DNA of 64,000 bases from Flaccisagitta enflata (Eukaryota > Chaetognatha > Sagittoidea > Aphragmophora), in NCBI GenBank assembly GCA_965153355.1, contig OZ231126.1, positions 95,852,001-95,916,000 of the forward strand. Reading direction: 5' to 3'. This document shows, piece by piece, positions 46,788-60,552 of this stretch. Positions within the stretch are counted from its first letter, which is position 1. Every line of letters begins with the position of its first letter. The position numbers and the translations under genes were made by a program. The notes beneath the pieces are model-generated. The model made no database searches. It was not told the DNA's origin and was given only the letters and a program-made list of their open reading frames with translations.

Positions 46788-47884
46788 CTTGTTACATTGA
46801 TTTCAATTTCAGTTGAAGGCATTTTCTATCTTTTTGTTGGTCCGTCAATTGCCTGCCAGTCCATTACTATCTAAAAAATAGAAATGTTCCCACACATCTT
46901 GATGTATAGATTCTAAACAATTTAAATAATTTTGAAAAAATCGGTGACCAAATTGAAGCCCTTCAAATTTCCAAGCGATCAGTGCAAACCGCGTGTCTCT
47001 ATCTCAATGGGCTTAAAAGTTATTCCACTTTGAATGAAATTGTTCTTTTTGAAAGTTTCTTTAAAACTTGTGCCGCGGATTATTAAGTTTAGTATTAAAA
47101 GCAAGAAAAACATACTTCTGGTTGGCCGATCATGATGAAATTTTTACTGTAGTAGGACAAAGGTTTGGAAACTCTTCAGTTCAAAGTTTAGCACACTAGG
47201 CCGACTAGAAGTATGCTTTTCATATTTTTTTTTGTGTCTGTGTTTTCCGCCTAAATCTGGCGCATCTGTCTGGAGGCCTGGTATGTCATCACTTCAAAGT
47301 GCCTCAACAAGCTTTACAAATCGCTTCCCTGACCAATGGCGGCCATAATTTAGCTAGAAGGAACTCACACCAATAATTGATAGATTTGTGATTGACTGGT
47401 ATTTGTTAACAGACTGTCCCCGATAGCCCTATAAAGTTGGGCATCAATGTCCATGGATCAGACCATGTTTCTAATGTTTTATGAGGTATCAGGATCTGGA
47501 AAAACATGGCGGCAAATTTTTTCTCACGCTGAAATTTTGTAAATATCATATTTTAGGGGTTTATGATAAACTCATGATTGTAGGTCTAAAACAAATGTTT
47601 AGGGTCACACTCTTTCAAGGATATCTCTGCTTCTAGAAAAGCTAGGAAACTTTTTAAAAAAAGCAAATTAATCTACATCAAAAAATCTACAAGATGAGCG
47701 CAATCTGGTTTTTGTAGCTTCAACCGTTTAGAAATGGCAAGCAAAAATGTGAAAACAGTCTAAATCAAAATGGTTGAAAAATGACATATTGTTACTACAG
47801 AAGCTTATTTCTTACTCGTTATTATAATTTTGGTCCAGTCACTCTCTTGAACAGCCAAAAGCAATGATTAATTAGCAATACCCT
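46788..47884. other. Unassigned, with family N copy 2
   Basis: 47,336-47,405 matches family N at 41,330-41,400. AAGTATGCTTTTCATA and ACATACTTCTGG near 47,105-47,220 hint at a short inverted repeat. No gene was found in this 1.1 kb. Confidence 0.45.
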
Positions 47885-48090
47885 TTGAGTGAGGGGAGCA
47901 GGGTAGTGGCCCCAGAGGGATGAAGTCTGATAAAAGGCCCCTCGTGTGAAGGCTGATTCCAGGCCTGAGGAAGCTGATTTTGATTGAATCAGTTGCCGAA
48001 CAGCAATATATCCCGTTTTCTGCTTTGCACAACTTTTGAATTGAGTCAGGGGAAGCAGAGCAGCAGCCCCAAAGGGATAAAATCCTGTAG
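47885..48090. repeat. Foldback B fragments
   Basis: GGTAGTGGCCCCAGAGGG, TGATTCCAGGCCTGAGG and GCAGCAGCCCCAAAGGGAT: two degraded B tips flanking a short core. Confidence 0.55.
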
Positions 48091-48535
48091 AACAGGTCGC
48101 CCAAGGGGAATATGTGGTCATTGCTTTGCATGATTTCCTTTACTCTGCTTTGCATGATTATGAATTGGAGTGAATGGAAGCAGGGCAGTGGCTCCAAAGG
48201 GAACAAAGTCCTGTAGAACACAGGGGAACTTTTGATCATCCATCTATCCATCCGCCTGTCCCCCCCCAGGCCTTCACAGGCCTGAAATTTGCCCTCTCAA
48301 GCCTTGAATTTGAAAGGCAGGTTTAGGGCCTAGGAGGATGGATTTAAGGTTTGAGACGGCAGATTTCAGGCCTGTGAAGGCAGATTCAAGGCCTGCAAGG
48401 GCAGATTTCAGGCCTGAGAGTGCAAACTTCAGGCTTTTGAAGGCCTAGGGGGATAAACGGACAAAAAAACGGACAAACAAAAGTCCCCCTGTGTTTTACA
48501 GGACTTTGTCCCTTTTGGGGTTGCTGCCCGAAAAA
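48091..48535 (-). mobile_element. Foldback-like element, family B (copy B5)
   Basis: Outer module AACAGGTCGCCCAAGGGGAA, left tip GCAGTGGCTCCAAAGGG and ACAAAGTCCTGTAGAACAC, subrepeats GCAGATTTCAGGCCTG, right arm AAGTCCCCCTGTGTTTTACA, GGACTTTGTCCC and GGGGTTGCTGCCC. Confidence 0.78.
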
Positions 48536-48997
48536 TATACTGAACCAGTGGCCCCAAATTTAAAGTCTGTTTGATTTGAGGCCTGAAAGGGCTGATTGGG
48601 AGCCTGAAAGAACATATCTTAAGCATGAGAGGGCTAATTTTAGTTTTGAAAGGGAAGAGCCAAGGTTTTAGGAGGCAGCTGTTAGGTCAAAAGGCTTAAG
48701 ACAGATGATTTGTTATCTAAGAACGCACAATTGAGGTCTGAAAGTGTCTAATAATCTACTAATTTGAATCATGAGTGGCTTATTAGGGCTGATTTTGGGG
48801 CTCTGGAGGTTTGATTCTAGGCCTGACAGTATTTTTTGGAGCCTGAATGGGCAAGTAAGGGGCCTGAGAGGGCAGATTGGAGGTTTGAGAGGGTTGATTT
48901 GGTGCATGAGAGAGCAGATTTAAGACATAGGGTTGATTTAGGGTTTGAAAGAGCAGATTTAAGGGCTAATTCTTTGATTTTAGGCCTAAGACAAGTT
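48536..48997. repeat. Degenerate foldback B core
   Basis: GCCTGAAAGGGCTGATT-type units of about 21 bp throughout. Only one eroded tip (AGTGGCCCCAAATTTAAAG) remains. Confidence 0.65.
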
Positions 48998-50310
48998 GTT
49001 GGGCAGTGGCCCCAAAAGGGTTGATGACCTATGCTTTCACGTGTACGAGGAATTTTCTGCTTCTCCTCGTCCCTCTGTCCATCCTCCCCCCTTCCCACCA
49101 ACTAATATCCTTGTCTTGAGGCCCAAATCCCAGTTTCAAGGCCCAAATCCTGGGAGATACAATTTCAAGCCTGAGAGGGCAGATTTGAAGCCCAAGAGAG
49201 CAGATTTGGGGCCGTAGAGGACAGATTGAAAGCTTGAGTGGGCTTGTTGGAGGCCTTGGAGCGTACATTTGAAAACAGAGTGGATATTTGAGTCTTGAGA
49301 GAGCAGATTTGAAACTAATTGGGCAGAAATGTAGTCTGAGAGTCTATGATATAAGATTGAAGGGACCAGTTTTAGATCTGGGCTTGCAAGGGCAGATTTG
49401 AGGTCAGAAAGGCCTGATTTAGCCTGATTTGGCTCCCAGGCTTCAAACCAGCCTCTACTAAATTTGACTTCCAGACTCAGATCTACCTCCAGACTTCCCA
49501 ACCAGCCCTCCACACCAAGCCCCCTGTGGCTCACCTGCCTCCAACCTCACCTGCTCTCTCAAGTTTTGACTCCTGCCTCTCCAGCTTTCAACATGCTTCA
49601 GTGTGGCCTTTTAATTGTCAGTTTGTTGCCTGAGATATAGCCCCAGGATCGCCTGGAATCCCTTGGCCGCTGCCCTGCTCACCCACCATTGAATTACCCA
49701 GCAGGGCATCGGGCATCATGACTATGTGCTGATTTTGGATGACTAAGACATTGTAAGCAAGATTCTAAAAATTCTCCCCTATTAAAATTTTTGTCCCTGA
49801 ATAAAGTTAATGCATTTGATATACAGAATTGGTCCCAGAACTGGTGGGTCTTTTTTAATGGAAATGAATAAGGCTGAAGCCAGACCTCAAAATTAGACCC
49901 TTCCAGATCCTGCAAATCAGGCTAAATCAGGCCTTTCTGACCTCAAATCCTGCTCCTCTTGTGGCCCAGGACTTAAAATCAATCCCTTCAATTCATATCA
50001 TAGACTCTCAGACTGGTATTTCTGCCCAATTAGTTTCAAATTCGTTTCTCTCAAGACTTCAAATATCCATCCTGTTAAAAATGTACGCCCAAGGCCTCCA
50101 ACAGTTTTTCCACTCAAGCTTTCAATCTGTCTCACGGCCCAATCTGCTTCTGCTTCAACCTGTCCTTCCTAGGCTTGGAAATTACATTCCTCCAGGATTT
50201 AGCTTCCTTGAAACTGGATTTGGGCCTCTAAGACATGATATTAGTTATGGGAAGGGGAGATACAAAGAGGACTATGAGAAGCAGAAATTCTCGACACGTG
50301 AATCAATGCT
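48998..50310 (+). mobile_element. 1.3-kb foldback-like element, family A (copy A8)
   Basis: Left arm 48,998-49,430 from TTGGGCAGTGGCCCCAAAAG and GGTTGATGACCTATGC. It is matched in inverted order by 49,915-50,310 (e.g. TTTGAGGTCAGAAAGGCCTG versus CAGGCCTTTCTGACCTCAAA; GAATTTTCTGCTTCTC versus GAGAAGCAGAAATTC). The loop 49,431-49,914 holds a family B end with its outer module (GGCCGCTGCCCTGCTC, CAGCAGGGCATCGGGC, GATTTTGGATGACTAAG), so another element lies nested inside. Confidence 0.78.
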
Positions 50311-50402
50311 AAACTCCCATTGAATATCATAGAAAATTGCTCAAAAGGCCCCAAAATTGCACCTCCAGGACAGAGGGACATACATAATTTTTGCCTCCGT
50401 GA

Positions 50403-50520
50403 CCTACAGGACATCGGCCCTTTGGGGCCGCTGCCCTGCTCTCACTCCTCTTCTTACTGGATCACTCCCAGCAGGGCATCGGGTACCGCTGACCATGTGC
50501 GATCCTTGGATGACTGGTTC
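50403..50520 (+). repeat. Foldback B/C right end with outer module
   Basis: CAGGACATCGGCCCTTTGGG, GCCGCTGCCCTGCTCTCACT, AGCAGGGCATCGGGTACCGC, GACCATGTGCGATCCTTGGA and TGACTGGTTC. The left half is absent or diverged (GAATATCATAGAAAATTGC units occur at 50,322). Confidence 0.75.
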
Positions 50521-50602
50521 TTTTTCTTTTTCTTTTTCTTTTTCTTTTTCTTTTTCTTTTTCTTTTTCTTTTTCTTTTTCTTTTTCTTTTTCTTTTTCTT
50601 CT
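50515..50602. repeat. (TTTTTC)n microsatellite
   Basis: About 14 hexamer units starting directly at the foldback end. Confidence 0.97.
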
Positions 50603-51030
50603 CCTCCAATTCTTTCTCTTTCACAACCACTTTTTCCTGCTTCACCACCTCCTCCATTACCACCATCTCCACCTCTTTGTTCACCACCACTTGTTTCTGC
50701 TTCACCACCTCTTTCTTTTCCACCATCTCTTATTCTTTCAATACCACCTCAACCTATTCTTCCTGCCCCACCAAATCCTTCTCCTACACCTCCTCCACCT
50801 CCTCTTACTCCTCCTCCTCTTCCTCCGCCTTTCGTTTCAGCCTTTGTTGGTAACGCCCTCTTTCCATTTTGCAGAATCGTTGGCGTTCAAACGACGGTTC
50901 ACCCCCCCCCCCCCCCCCCCCTGCGCGTTCAAACGACGGTTCTTCTTTTCACCAGCTTCTTGCTGTTTTTCAAGCCTCACTCTCGGCTATTTTATCCACT
51001 TCATGACTTTCTATCTACTTCTCCATCTCC
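50603..51030. other. Pyrimidine-rich region with a C-run
   Basis: CACCACCTC-rich sequence. A C-run of about 19 at 50,903-50,921 is flanked on both sides by GCGTTCAAACGACGGTTC as a direct repeat. The 240-aa Ser/Pro-rich frame is compositional. Confidence 0.55.
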
Positions 51031-51630
51031 CTTTTTGGGCAGCGGCCCCAAAGGGCCAATGTCCTGTAGGACACAGGGGTGAATTTCCTTACATGCGTCC
51101 GTTCGTCTATCTGTCCATACGTCCGTACGTACGTTTGTACATATGTCTCCCTCCCCGAAGCTTCTGAACTCTCAAATTCCCATCGAATAACATGGGGAAA
51201 TGACAAAATGCAAACTTCCCATTAAATAACATGGGAATATGACAAAACGCAAACTTCCCGTTTAATAACATAGGAAAATGACAAAATACAAACTTCCCAT
51301 TGAATAACATGGGAAAATGACAAAAAATAGAAAAATGTATACTTCCTATCCAATAACATGAAAAATTGATAAAAAAATGAAATTCTTATTGAACAACATG
51401 AAAAATTGACAAGAAATTATAAAGAAATATATAACTTCCATTGAATATCATGGAAAATTGCCCCATAGGCCTTAAATATGCCTTCTCAAGACGTAAGGTA
51501 ATTCATCCCTGTGTCCTACAGGACATCGGCCCTTAGGGGCCGCTGCCCTGCTCTCACTCCACTTCTTTAGCTGATCACTCAAAGCAGGGCATCGGGTACC
51601 GCTGACCATGTGCGATCCTTGGATGACTTG
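51031..51630 (+). mobile_element. Foldback-like element, family C (copy C2)
   Basis: CTTTTTGGGCAGCGGCCCCA, AAGGGCCAATGTCCTGTAGG and ACACAGGGGTGAATTTCC. A core of about seven 39-bp units (AACTTCCCATTGAATAACAT type, 51,172-51,440) follows. The mirrored right arm (CATCCCTGTGTCCTACAGGA, CATCGGCCCTTAGGGGCC) is followed by the outer module to GATCCTTGGATGACTTG. Confidence 0.82.
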
Positions 51631-51635
51631 TTCTT

Positions 51636-51797
51636 TTTCTTTTTTTCCTCTTTCTTCTTCATCTTCTCCCTCTTCTTCTTCTTCTTCTTCTTCTTCTTTT
51701 TCTTCTTCTTCTTCTTCTTCTTCTTCTTCTTCTTCTTCTTCTTCTTCTTCTTCTTCTTCTTCTTCTTCTTCTTCTTCTTCTTCTTCTTCTTCTTCAT
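51636..51797. repeat. (TTC)n microsatellite
   Basis: TTTTTC/TTC units that begin a few bases after the foldback outer module, as at 50,515. Confidence 0.96.
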
Positions 51798-52074
51798 TAC
51801 CGCTTTCTTTCCTATCATCACTTCTATTTCATATTGGAAATCATAGTTATTAGTTTGACAAACTTATCTTGCTGTATCAAGGGCCTTGCGGGATGGGGGA
51901 AAGCCAACTGGGCAACAGTCGCGTGCGCCAATTTACCACTACATCTAATTATATAATTACAAAACATCATGATTACATATCTACATGATCAAAATTATAA
52001 TTGCGTAATTACATAATGATAACATAAGCACTTGAACATAGTGAAAACATTAAAACTAACTCATGATACCGACA
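51798..52074. other. Unassigned sequence
   Basis: AT-rich. ACATAATTACA-type short repeats near 51,940-52,020. Confidence 0.4.
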
Positions 52075-52124
52075 GTGGAGCGGACCGACGAACAAACCAA
52101 CCAGTAGAGTCACGTGCACGCGAC
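52075..52124 (+). repeat. Family D distal fragment
   Basis: GGAGCGGACCGACGAACAAA and GAGTCACGTGCACGCGACTA: the GACC segment and tip only. A GA array follows. Confidence 0.65.
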
Positions 52125-52125
52125 T

Positions 52126-52290
52126 AAACAAGAGAGAGAGAGAGAGAGAGAGACGCCGAGCTGAAAGCACATTCAGTATTCAAACAGAAGTATACAACTA
52201 ATCACTAACAATTTTCTTTTCTTTTTCTTTTTTTGTGTTTGCCCCTTGGTTATTGCTCACCATCACATACCATCACTTTTTACACGTCTC

Positions 52291-52383
<93 letters not shown>
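52126..52383. repeat. (GA)n and (TC)n arrays
   Basis: GA at 52,132-52,154 and TC at 52,296-52,382. Confidence 0.93.
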
Positions 52384-52386
<3 letters not shown>

Positions 52387-52494
52387 CCCCACTCATCACT
52401 TGTTCACTTGGTTCCACCATCATCGACTCATCTCATCTGATTAATACCATCCATTACATCTTTAATAATGCCGGTGCGCGATTCCTTCTTCATC

Positions 52495-52685
52495 GCCGAC
52501 ATCTTCACTTGTCGACGCCTCATCTTATCTCGTCGACATGACATCTTCATACATCGACATGACATGTTATCTTGTTGACGCGACATTTACATTTGTCGAC
52601 GCCTCATGTTATCTTGTCGACGCGACATCTTTACTCGTCGACGCAACTTTGTGGCGACGTCATTCTTCACCGACGCGACGTTTTC
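52495..52685. repeat. GTCGACGCGACAT-type minisatellite
   Basis: CTTGTCGACGCGACATCTTT and close variants recur about seven times at irregular 20-40 bp spacing upstream of the homopeptide exon. CpG- and SalI-site-rich. Confidence 0.7.
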
Positions 52686-52967
52686 GATATTCCCACAACT
52701 TTCTCGCCGATCCATTCTTCGACTTCCTCCTTTACCTCGCGTCTGTTTCATCTCATCTTCAATGTGTTTCAATTTGTTTCGTCGTGTGTCCTCTTTAAAT
52801 CAATCAATCAATCAATTCATCAATTCATCTTTTCTACAACGCGGTCTCTTCCAAATCCAATCTTCATCCTCCTCTTCCATTTCATCTCCATTCTGACCCG
52901 CACTTTCGTCTCTCAAACGCCTTAAACAACCGACTCCATCATCTTCCTACATTCTACCACCCGTTCA

Positions 52968-54374
<1,407 letters not shown>

Positions 54375-54380
54375 GTAAGT
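54375..54380 (+). other. Candidate 5' splice donor
   Basis: CAAA|GTAAGT at the end of the homopeptide frame. The frame meets a stop (TAG) 21 bases further on, as expected if the reading frame leaves the exon here. No acceptor or next exon was identified. Confidence 0.6.
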
Positions 54381-55501
<1,121 letters not shown>

Positions 55502-55688
55502 CTTTTATCCCCTGTTTGTGTGTCCGCATGCGCGTGCCGGCCTCGGGGTCGCCAAACCCTGATTTCGCGTTCCTTATTTTGCCCGCGCCTAGACACGCTC
55601 GAGCAGGCCGTTTGATGCGGCCAGGAAAAAAAAACAGAAAAAAAAAGCAAATACAGTAAAATCATTTACGGTCATATTGAAAACAACA

Positions 55689-56043
<355 letters not shown>

Positions 56044-56137
56044 GATCTAAAAATTCATCATTAAAATTGGTTATTTGGTGTTTTCTATTCTCAAAACCGA
56101 ATAAAATTTCAGCAAAAAGCAAACGTTCACAATTTAA

Positions 56138-56138
<1 letters not shown>

Positions 56139-56179
<41 letters not shown>

Positions 56180-56208
56180 AAGAGAGCGAGAGACAGAGAC
56201 AGAGACAG
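56139..56208. repeat. (GA)n microsatellite
   Basis: GA array then GAGACAGAGACAG. Confidence 0.93.
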
Positions 56209-56845
56209 AAAGGGTCTGAATTTTGAATTGGCGGGCCTTGGCGGGGTTGAAGGGGCGTGCATGGCTGTCAGTTGTTGCGTGAGTTTGGGCGTGTCAACAA
56301 ACAAGAAACGACGAACACTTTGGGTCAATTCTTTTTTACTTACACACAACTGGTTTTTTTCTTTCTCTCCTTTCCCTCCTCTTTTTTTTATTTCCTCAAC
56401 TTTTCTTTCGTTTATGGCGTTACAGAAGCTGCAGTGTTAAAAAATCAGTCATATGTAACAAGGGAAAAAAAGCAAAAAAAGTAAAAAAAAGAAAAAAGAA
56501 AAAACAAACAAAAAAAAACAAGATGACAGACCTGACAATAACACAAACAAAGGAAGTCAGAAAGAAAGACAGAGACCGAGAGACATAGACTGTCATGAAC
56601 GAGATCTGAGTGTCTGTCAGAGTGGCCGAAAAAAAGGATAGGGTGTACTTTGCAAAAAGTGAACTCATTTAATGGTAAGTATTTACAAATTTCAAGTATA
56701 TTTGACATGAGACTTTGCATCCCTTCTTGAACTTATTTACCATTCATTTTTCTGAAGGGATGCCTTGTGAAATTATCATGATTTCAGTCCAATTTGAACT
56801 CCAAACAACTTTTACAGGCATACATACCTGATATGAAAATGAATA
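56209..56845. other. Unassigned sequence
   Basis: A-rich patch at 56,460-56,520. No gene. Confidence 0.4.
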
Positions 56846-57023
56846 CAGTAGAACCCCGCTCTAACGGACCAGCCTCTAATGAAATTCCGCCTATAAGAAG
56901 GAACAATTTTTGGTCCCCTTAATTATTTCTTTTTTAATTTCTTATATTGGCTATAATAGAATTCCACCTATAACAGATAAAATTTATTGATTCTCTGAAA
57001 TCCGTTAGAGCGGTGTTCAACTG
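56846..57023 (+). mobile_element. Pogo-like MITE, 178 bp, TA-flanked
   Basis: CAGTAGAACCCCGCTCTAAC at the left and GTTAGAGCGGTGTTCAACTG at the right, with TA on both sides. The terminal sequence resembles pogo-type MITEs (CAGT followed by an AACC/CTATAA-like motif). The best-preserved copy of this type in the window. Confidence 0.85.
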
Positions 57024-57393
57024 TACTTTGAGTTCAAGAAGAGGTGTCTTTGTATCTTGAGTACGTCTCACATGAGTTCACTGTCCGCGAAATTGGCCAC
57101 AGATAAATGCCCTTGTCTCGGCCGAGGAATATTTTTTTCAATTTTACAAAACAAATTTTCTCTCTCCCTTTTTTTCGTGTTCTTTTTTTTCATCTGCTGT
57201 ACTTTATTTTTCTATTTTTTTCTTTAACTCTCTTGTCATCGTGAGAATTTTACGGGTTCATGGTTTGGAAGTCACTTGTGTTGGTTTCATGAGGGAAGGA
57301 ATCTCTGATGTGTCTATCAGACGACGCTTGTTATGGGTTTTCACCGTTTCAAACGGCTTTACGATCATACTTCGAAGCTCGCAGCTCAGTCAG
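57024..57393. other. Unassigned sequence
   Basis: T-rich, nothing recognised. Confidence 0.4.
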
Positions 57394-57502
57394 ACTCTAG
57401 AGTGTATGTAGTTGTAGAATATAGAGAAGGATTTCTTATTCCTCAACAATTTTCGCAAGTTGCAGCAGCATTAACGTTGAGTCGAGATGGGAAATTGGAA
57501 TA

Positions 57503-57669
57503 CAGTTGAGCCTCACTAGAGCGCAAGTCGAGGGACTAGGCAAAAATAGGCATTTTAATGAAACTGTCTTATTGAAAATATATAGAAACAGTTACAGAAT
57601 CATTCAGGCATCAATGCGTTATCAGCGGATATGTCTTATTGGCGGGTGTGCTCTAGCGCTGCTCCACTG
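57503..57669 (+). mobile_element. Pogo-like MITE
   Basis: CAGTTGAGCCTCACTAGAGC at the left after TA, GCTCTAGCGCTGCTCCACTG at the right. A 123-aa frame starts inside it and runs on into copy B, but it is not supported as a gene. Confidence 0.78.
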
Positions 57670-58004
57670 TCTGTCAATAGACCAAGAAACCTGGCAACAT
57701 ACCAACTCAACTGTCAGGCGAAACAACAGAAACAAAGACGAAAACTACGGGAATTTTACTACTCTCATGCAACTGCAAGAAAATGCTTTGATGGATTTGC
57801 TATTTATCATGAAATCTGGGACACCGAGTCGAGTGTCACTCAACTTTGCTCCGTTGACGTTTGAAACGCATAGCTAATGGCTTATTCTCTTTGAGAATGC
57901 TGTTGTTTGTTGATTTGAACCGATGATATGCAACCACGTTTGTGTGTTTCCTGTTTTCAGTCACGTGCATTTGGGTCGGCTGTGTTGGTCTACGACGGAT
58001 TTTT

Positions 58005-58142
58005 AGTCGCGGACACGCGACTCTGCACCTTGCTGTGTCGGTCGGTCCGTCCGTCCGTAACATTTTTGAATTGCGAGTGGTTTTTGCATTTCCGCTCCTG
58101 CCCGATTGTCCGCGACTGTCCTGCCGTGTATCCGGCCTAGTT
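58005..58142 (-). mobile_element. Family D element, present only in copy B
   Basis: AGTCGCGGACACGCGACTCT to GTGTATCCGGCCTAGTT, with TTTGAATTGCGAGTGG inside. The matching place in copy A (about 43,637-43,642) has only the plain target GGATTTTTCTTATGCC (reverse sense), so this is a clean insertion in a T-run with at most a TT duplication. Confidence 0.93.
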
Positions 58143-58177
58143 CTTAAGCCTTTTTGGCAGCACTTTGGAAATAAATA

Positions 58178-58532
58178 CAGTTACACGCCGCTATAACGGA
58201 TCTAAGAGTTAATGAAATCTGCTTATAATCGATACAAAATATTGGTCCATTGATGCCCTTTTTCAGTTGCGTGTTATGCGACTCTACACCGGTACACTCC
58301 GCTTTGTCTGTTGGTTGGTTGGTCCGTCACATTCTACTTTTTTTATGATTTTTATTTTTTTACCTCACTGCTCCTCCAGTCTAGTGACCTCAAACATGGC
58401 CCCTGCCCACCCGCACGCGACTGGGGTAGCCGTGTATCCGGCCTCGTTTTTACTTAAATTGGAAATAACAGAAATCCGCATACATCATATAGGGTTTTTT
58501 AGTCTCTTGACATCTGTTATTGCGGGGTTCTA
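58178..58532 (+). mobile_element. Pogo-like MITE interrupted by a D copy
   Basis: TA then CAGTTACACGCCGCTATAAC at the left and CTGTTATTGCGGGGTTCTAT at the right. Followed by four TGGAATC heptamers. Confidence 0.74.
58265..58451 (-). mobile_element. Family D element inside a pogo-like MITE
   Basis: AGTTGCGTGTTATGCGACTC to GTATCCGGCCTCGTTTT. Ortholog of 43,322-43,516. Confidence 0.9.
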
Positions 58533-58945
58533 TCTGGAATCTGGAATCTGGAATCTGTAGCTCAAGCCGTTTGGAATTGGCAAAGAAAAGAGTAGACCTG
58601 TTTCAAAAATCAAAAGCTTGCAAAAACTGTGGATAAATGTGAAAAGGTTATCACATCTTTTAATGAAGAAATGCGTTAGAAATTGGATTTTAGATTCACA
58701 GCCTGGTTTGTTTCTCATGAAAAAACTTACTTGATTTACAAAGTCTCTCAGTTACCAAATTTTGTCAGAGAATGGTCATTAAATCATTTTATTCCCAGAG
58801 TTTCGCGTTTCTTTTGGCGAATATAGTACACGTGAAAAAGAGCATCAAACTTGGAAAGGCGTCCCTTCTATACAGACAAAGCTACAATAACCAGATTTGT
58901 CCCATTTTGAAGAGTTGTTTGAACTTAGAGAGGCTGGGGTCTGTA

Positions 58946-59506
58946 CAGTAGATGTCGTCTAGACTTGGAAAAACGGGGGAATTCATTATAGGAAGACAAA
59001 TAAATCTATGAGACTGATATTTTGAATGTAACCTAATAAAAGGATGCTTTATTGCCCATGGGTGTTGGTTGCCATGGAAACACATTTCCATGCATACACC
59101 CTAAGGTATCAATATTTTGAGAAATTTTTTGAGGGAACATTATTTAAAATAAAATTTGCTACAACTTTCCTACAATATGTTCTGTAAGAATATCGCTTGT
59201 TTGGCGGTTGCTAAGGAGCTTCACAGGGCTTTCACACATAGTTAGGCTCCCTAGCAATGGCTAAACGAGTAATATTCTTACAGAACATATTGTTAGAAAG
59301 TTGTTGAAAAATTTCTTTTAAACAATGTTCTCTCAAAAAGTTTTTTTCAAAATATTAATACTTTAGAGTAAATACATGGAAATGTGTTTCCATGATAACC
59401 AACACCCATGGGCAATAAGACATCCTTTTACTAGCCTATATTCCAAATATCAGTCTCTCAAGTATATTTGTCTGCCCATATTTCCAAGTCTAGACGACAT
59501 CTACTG
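58946..59506. mobile_element. Palindromic MITE, family G (copy G2)
   Basis: 561 bp, from CAGTAGATGTCGTCTAGACT to AGTCTAGACGACATCTACTG, TA on both sides (58,944-58,945; 59,507-59,508), arms of about 270 bp. Copy B of the segmental duplication ends at its centre. Confidence 0.9.
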
Positions 59507-59508
59507 TA

Positions 59509-59755
59509 GCTCAAAATTAGTTTCGGAGAATAACTAAAAAAGCTGATTTACATTTCCTAGTGTCGGTATGCTTATTTCCTAGATTTCTAGCATTTTCTTG
59601 TCTCTAACAAAAGATGAAAATCCTCACAGTTTACCTGGAAACTTCTGTTTTGAGCACTTGGTACGTGTCCGATCTCGCTCACCCGCACTCACACGCGAGC
59701 ACGCGAAAAAATCCTCTCCACTAAATTTATCCCCTCGTAGATCACGAGAGCGAAA

Positions 59756-59759
<4 letters not shown>
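59509..59759. other. Unassigned sequence
   Basis: Nothing recognised. Confidence 0.4.
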
Positions 59760-60005
<246 letters not shown>

Positions 60006-60159
60006 TAAGAGAGATTCCATACCAAATCCCGGATAGATAGAGACCGGAAAAAAAGAGTAAAGAAAAAAAAAACTTTGTCTATTACTGGGCCTCGTCTGCT
60101 CGCGAATGTGTGCGTGCGTGAAAGAAGCAGAAGAAGGTGCGTGAGAATTGAGAAGTATA

Positions 60160-60306
60160 ATGGAAGCGAGATGAGATGGGGGGGGGGGGTGTACGGGGGG
60201 TGGGGCGTGCGGGGAGTGGGTGGGTGTTCAAGGGAGGGGTGGTACTGAGTAAGGGTTGTATGGGGAGGGGGAGGGGGCAAGGGGATGGATGGCGGGGAGG
60301 AAGACG
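60160..60306 (+). repeat. G-rich duplicated segment, copy 1
   Basis: GGAAGCGAGATGAGATGGGG through many G-tracts to GGATGGATGGCGGGGAGGAA. Related to 60,553-60,632. Possible quadruplex-forming DNA. Confidence 0.7.
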
Positions 60307-60552
60307 TAGCATTTTAATTAAAAGACGTGATTCCTGGGATGATTATTGTGCATGAAATGAAAAAACTTTCTTTAAGGGAACAAAAGTTCAAATGAGAATC
60401 AATTTTTCAATATCATTTGACATGACATGAGTGCTGCAGAATCAGTGGATACACATTGAGTCTTTATAGATTAAATCAAAAAATCATATTAAGATCAATA
60501 CTTTTCTAGCCAGCTGATAGTCAATAAAAGAATTGGCTGTTGTGCCTTATGG
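60307..60552. other. Unassigned sequence
   Basis: AT-rich, nothing recognised. Confidence 0.4.

Larger units (their letters stand above)
57394..59233 (+). repeat. Inverted segmental duplication, copy B
   Basis: Matches 42,573-44,245 in reverse. It begins at ACTCTAGAGT and ends at the centre of MITE G2 (CAGGGCTTTCA). It differs from copy A by an extra D insertion (58,005-58,142), a fuller MITE arm and scattered substitutions, for example around 57,603-57,640. Confidence 0.92.

Noticed and set aside
57506-57877. 123-aa frame conserved in both copies of the segmental duplication (also 43,765-44,133)
   Set aside because: It starts inside a pogo-like MITE, has no recognisable domain, and its similarity reflects a recent DNA duplication rather than protein-level constraint. 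The N-terminal third differs by frame-neutral scrambling.
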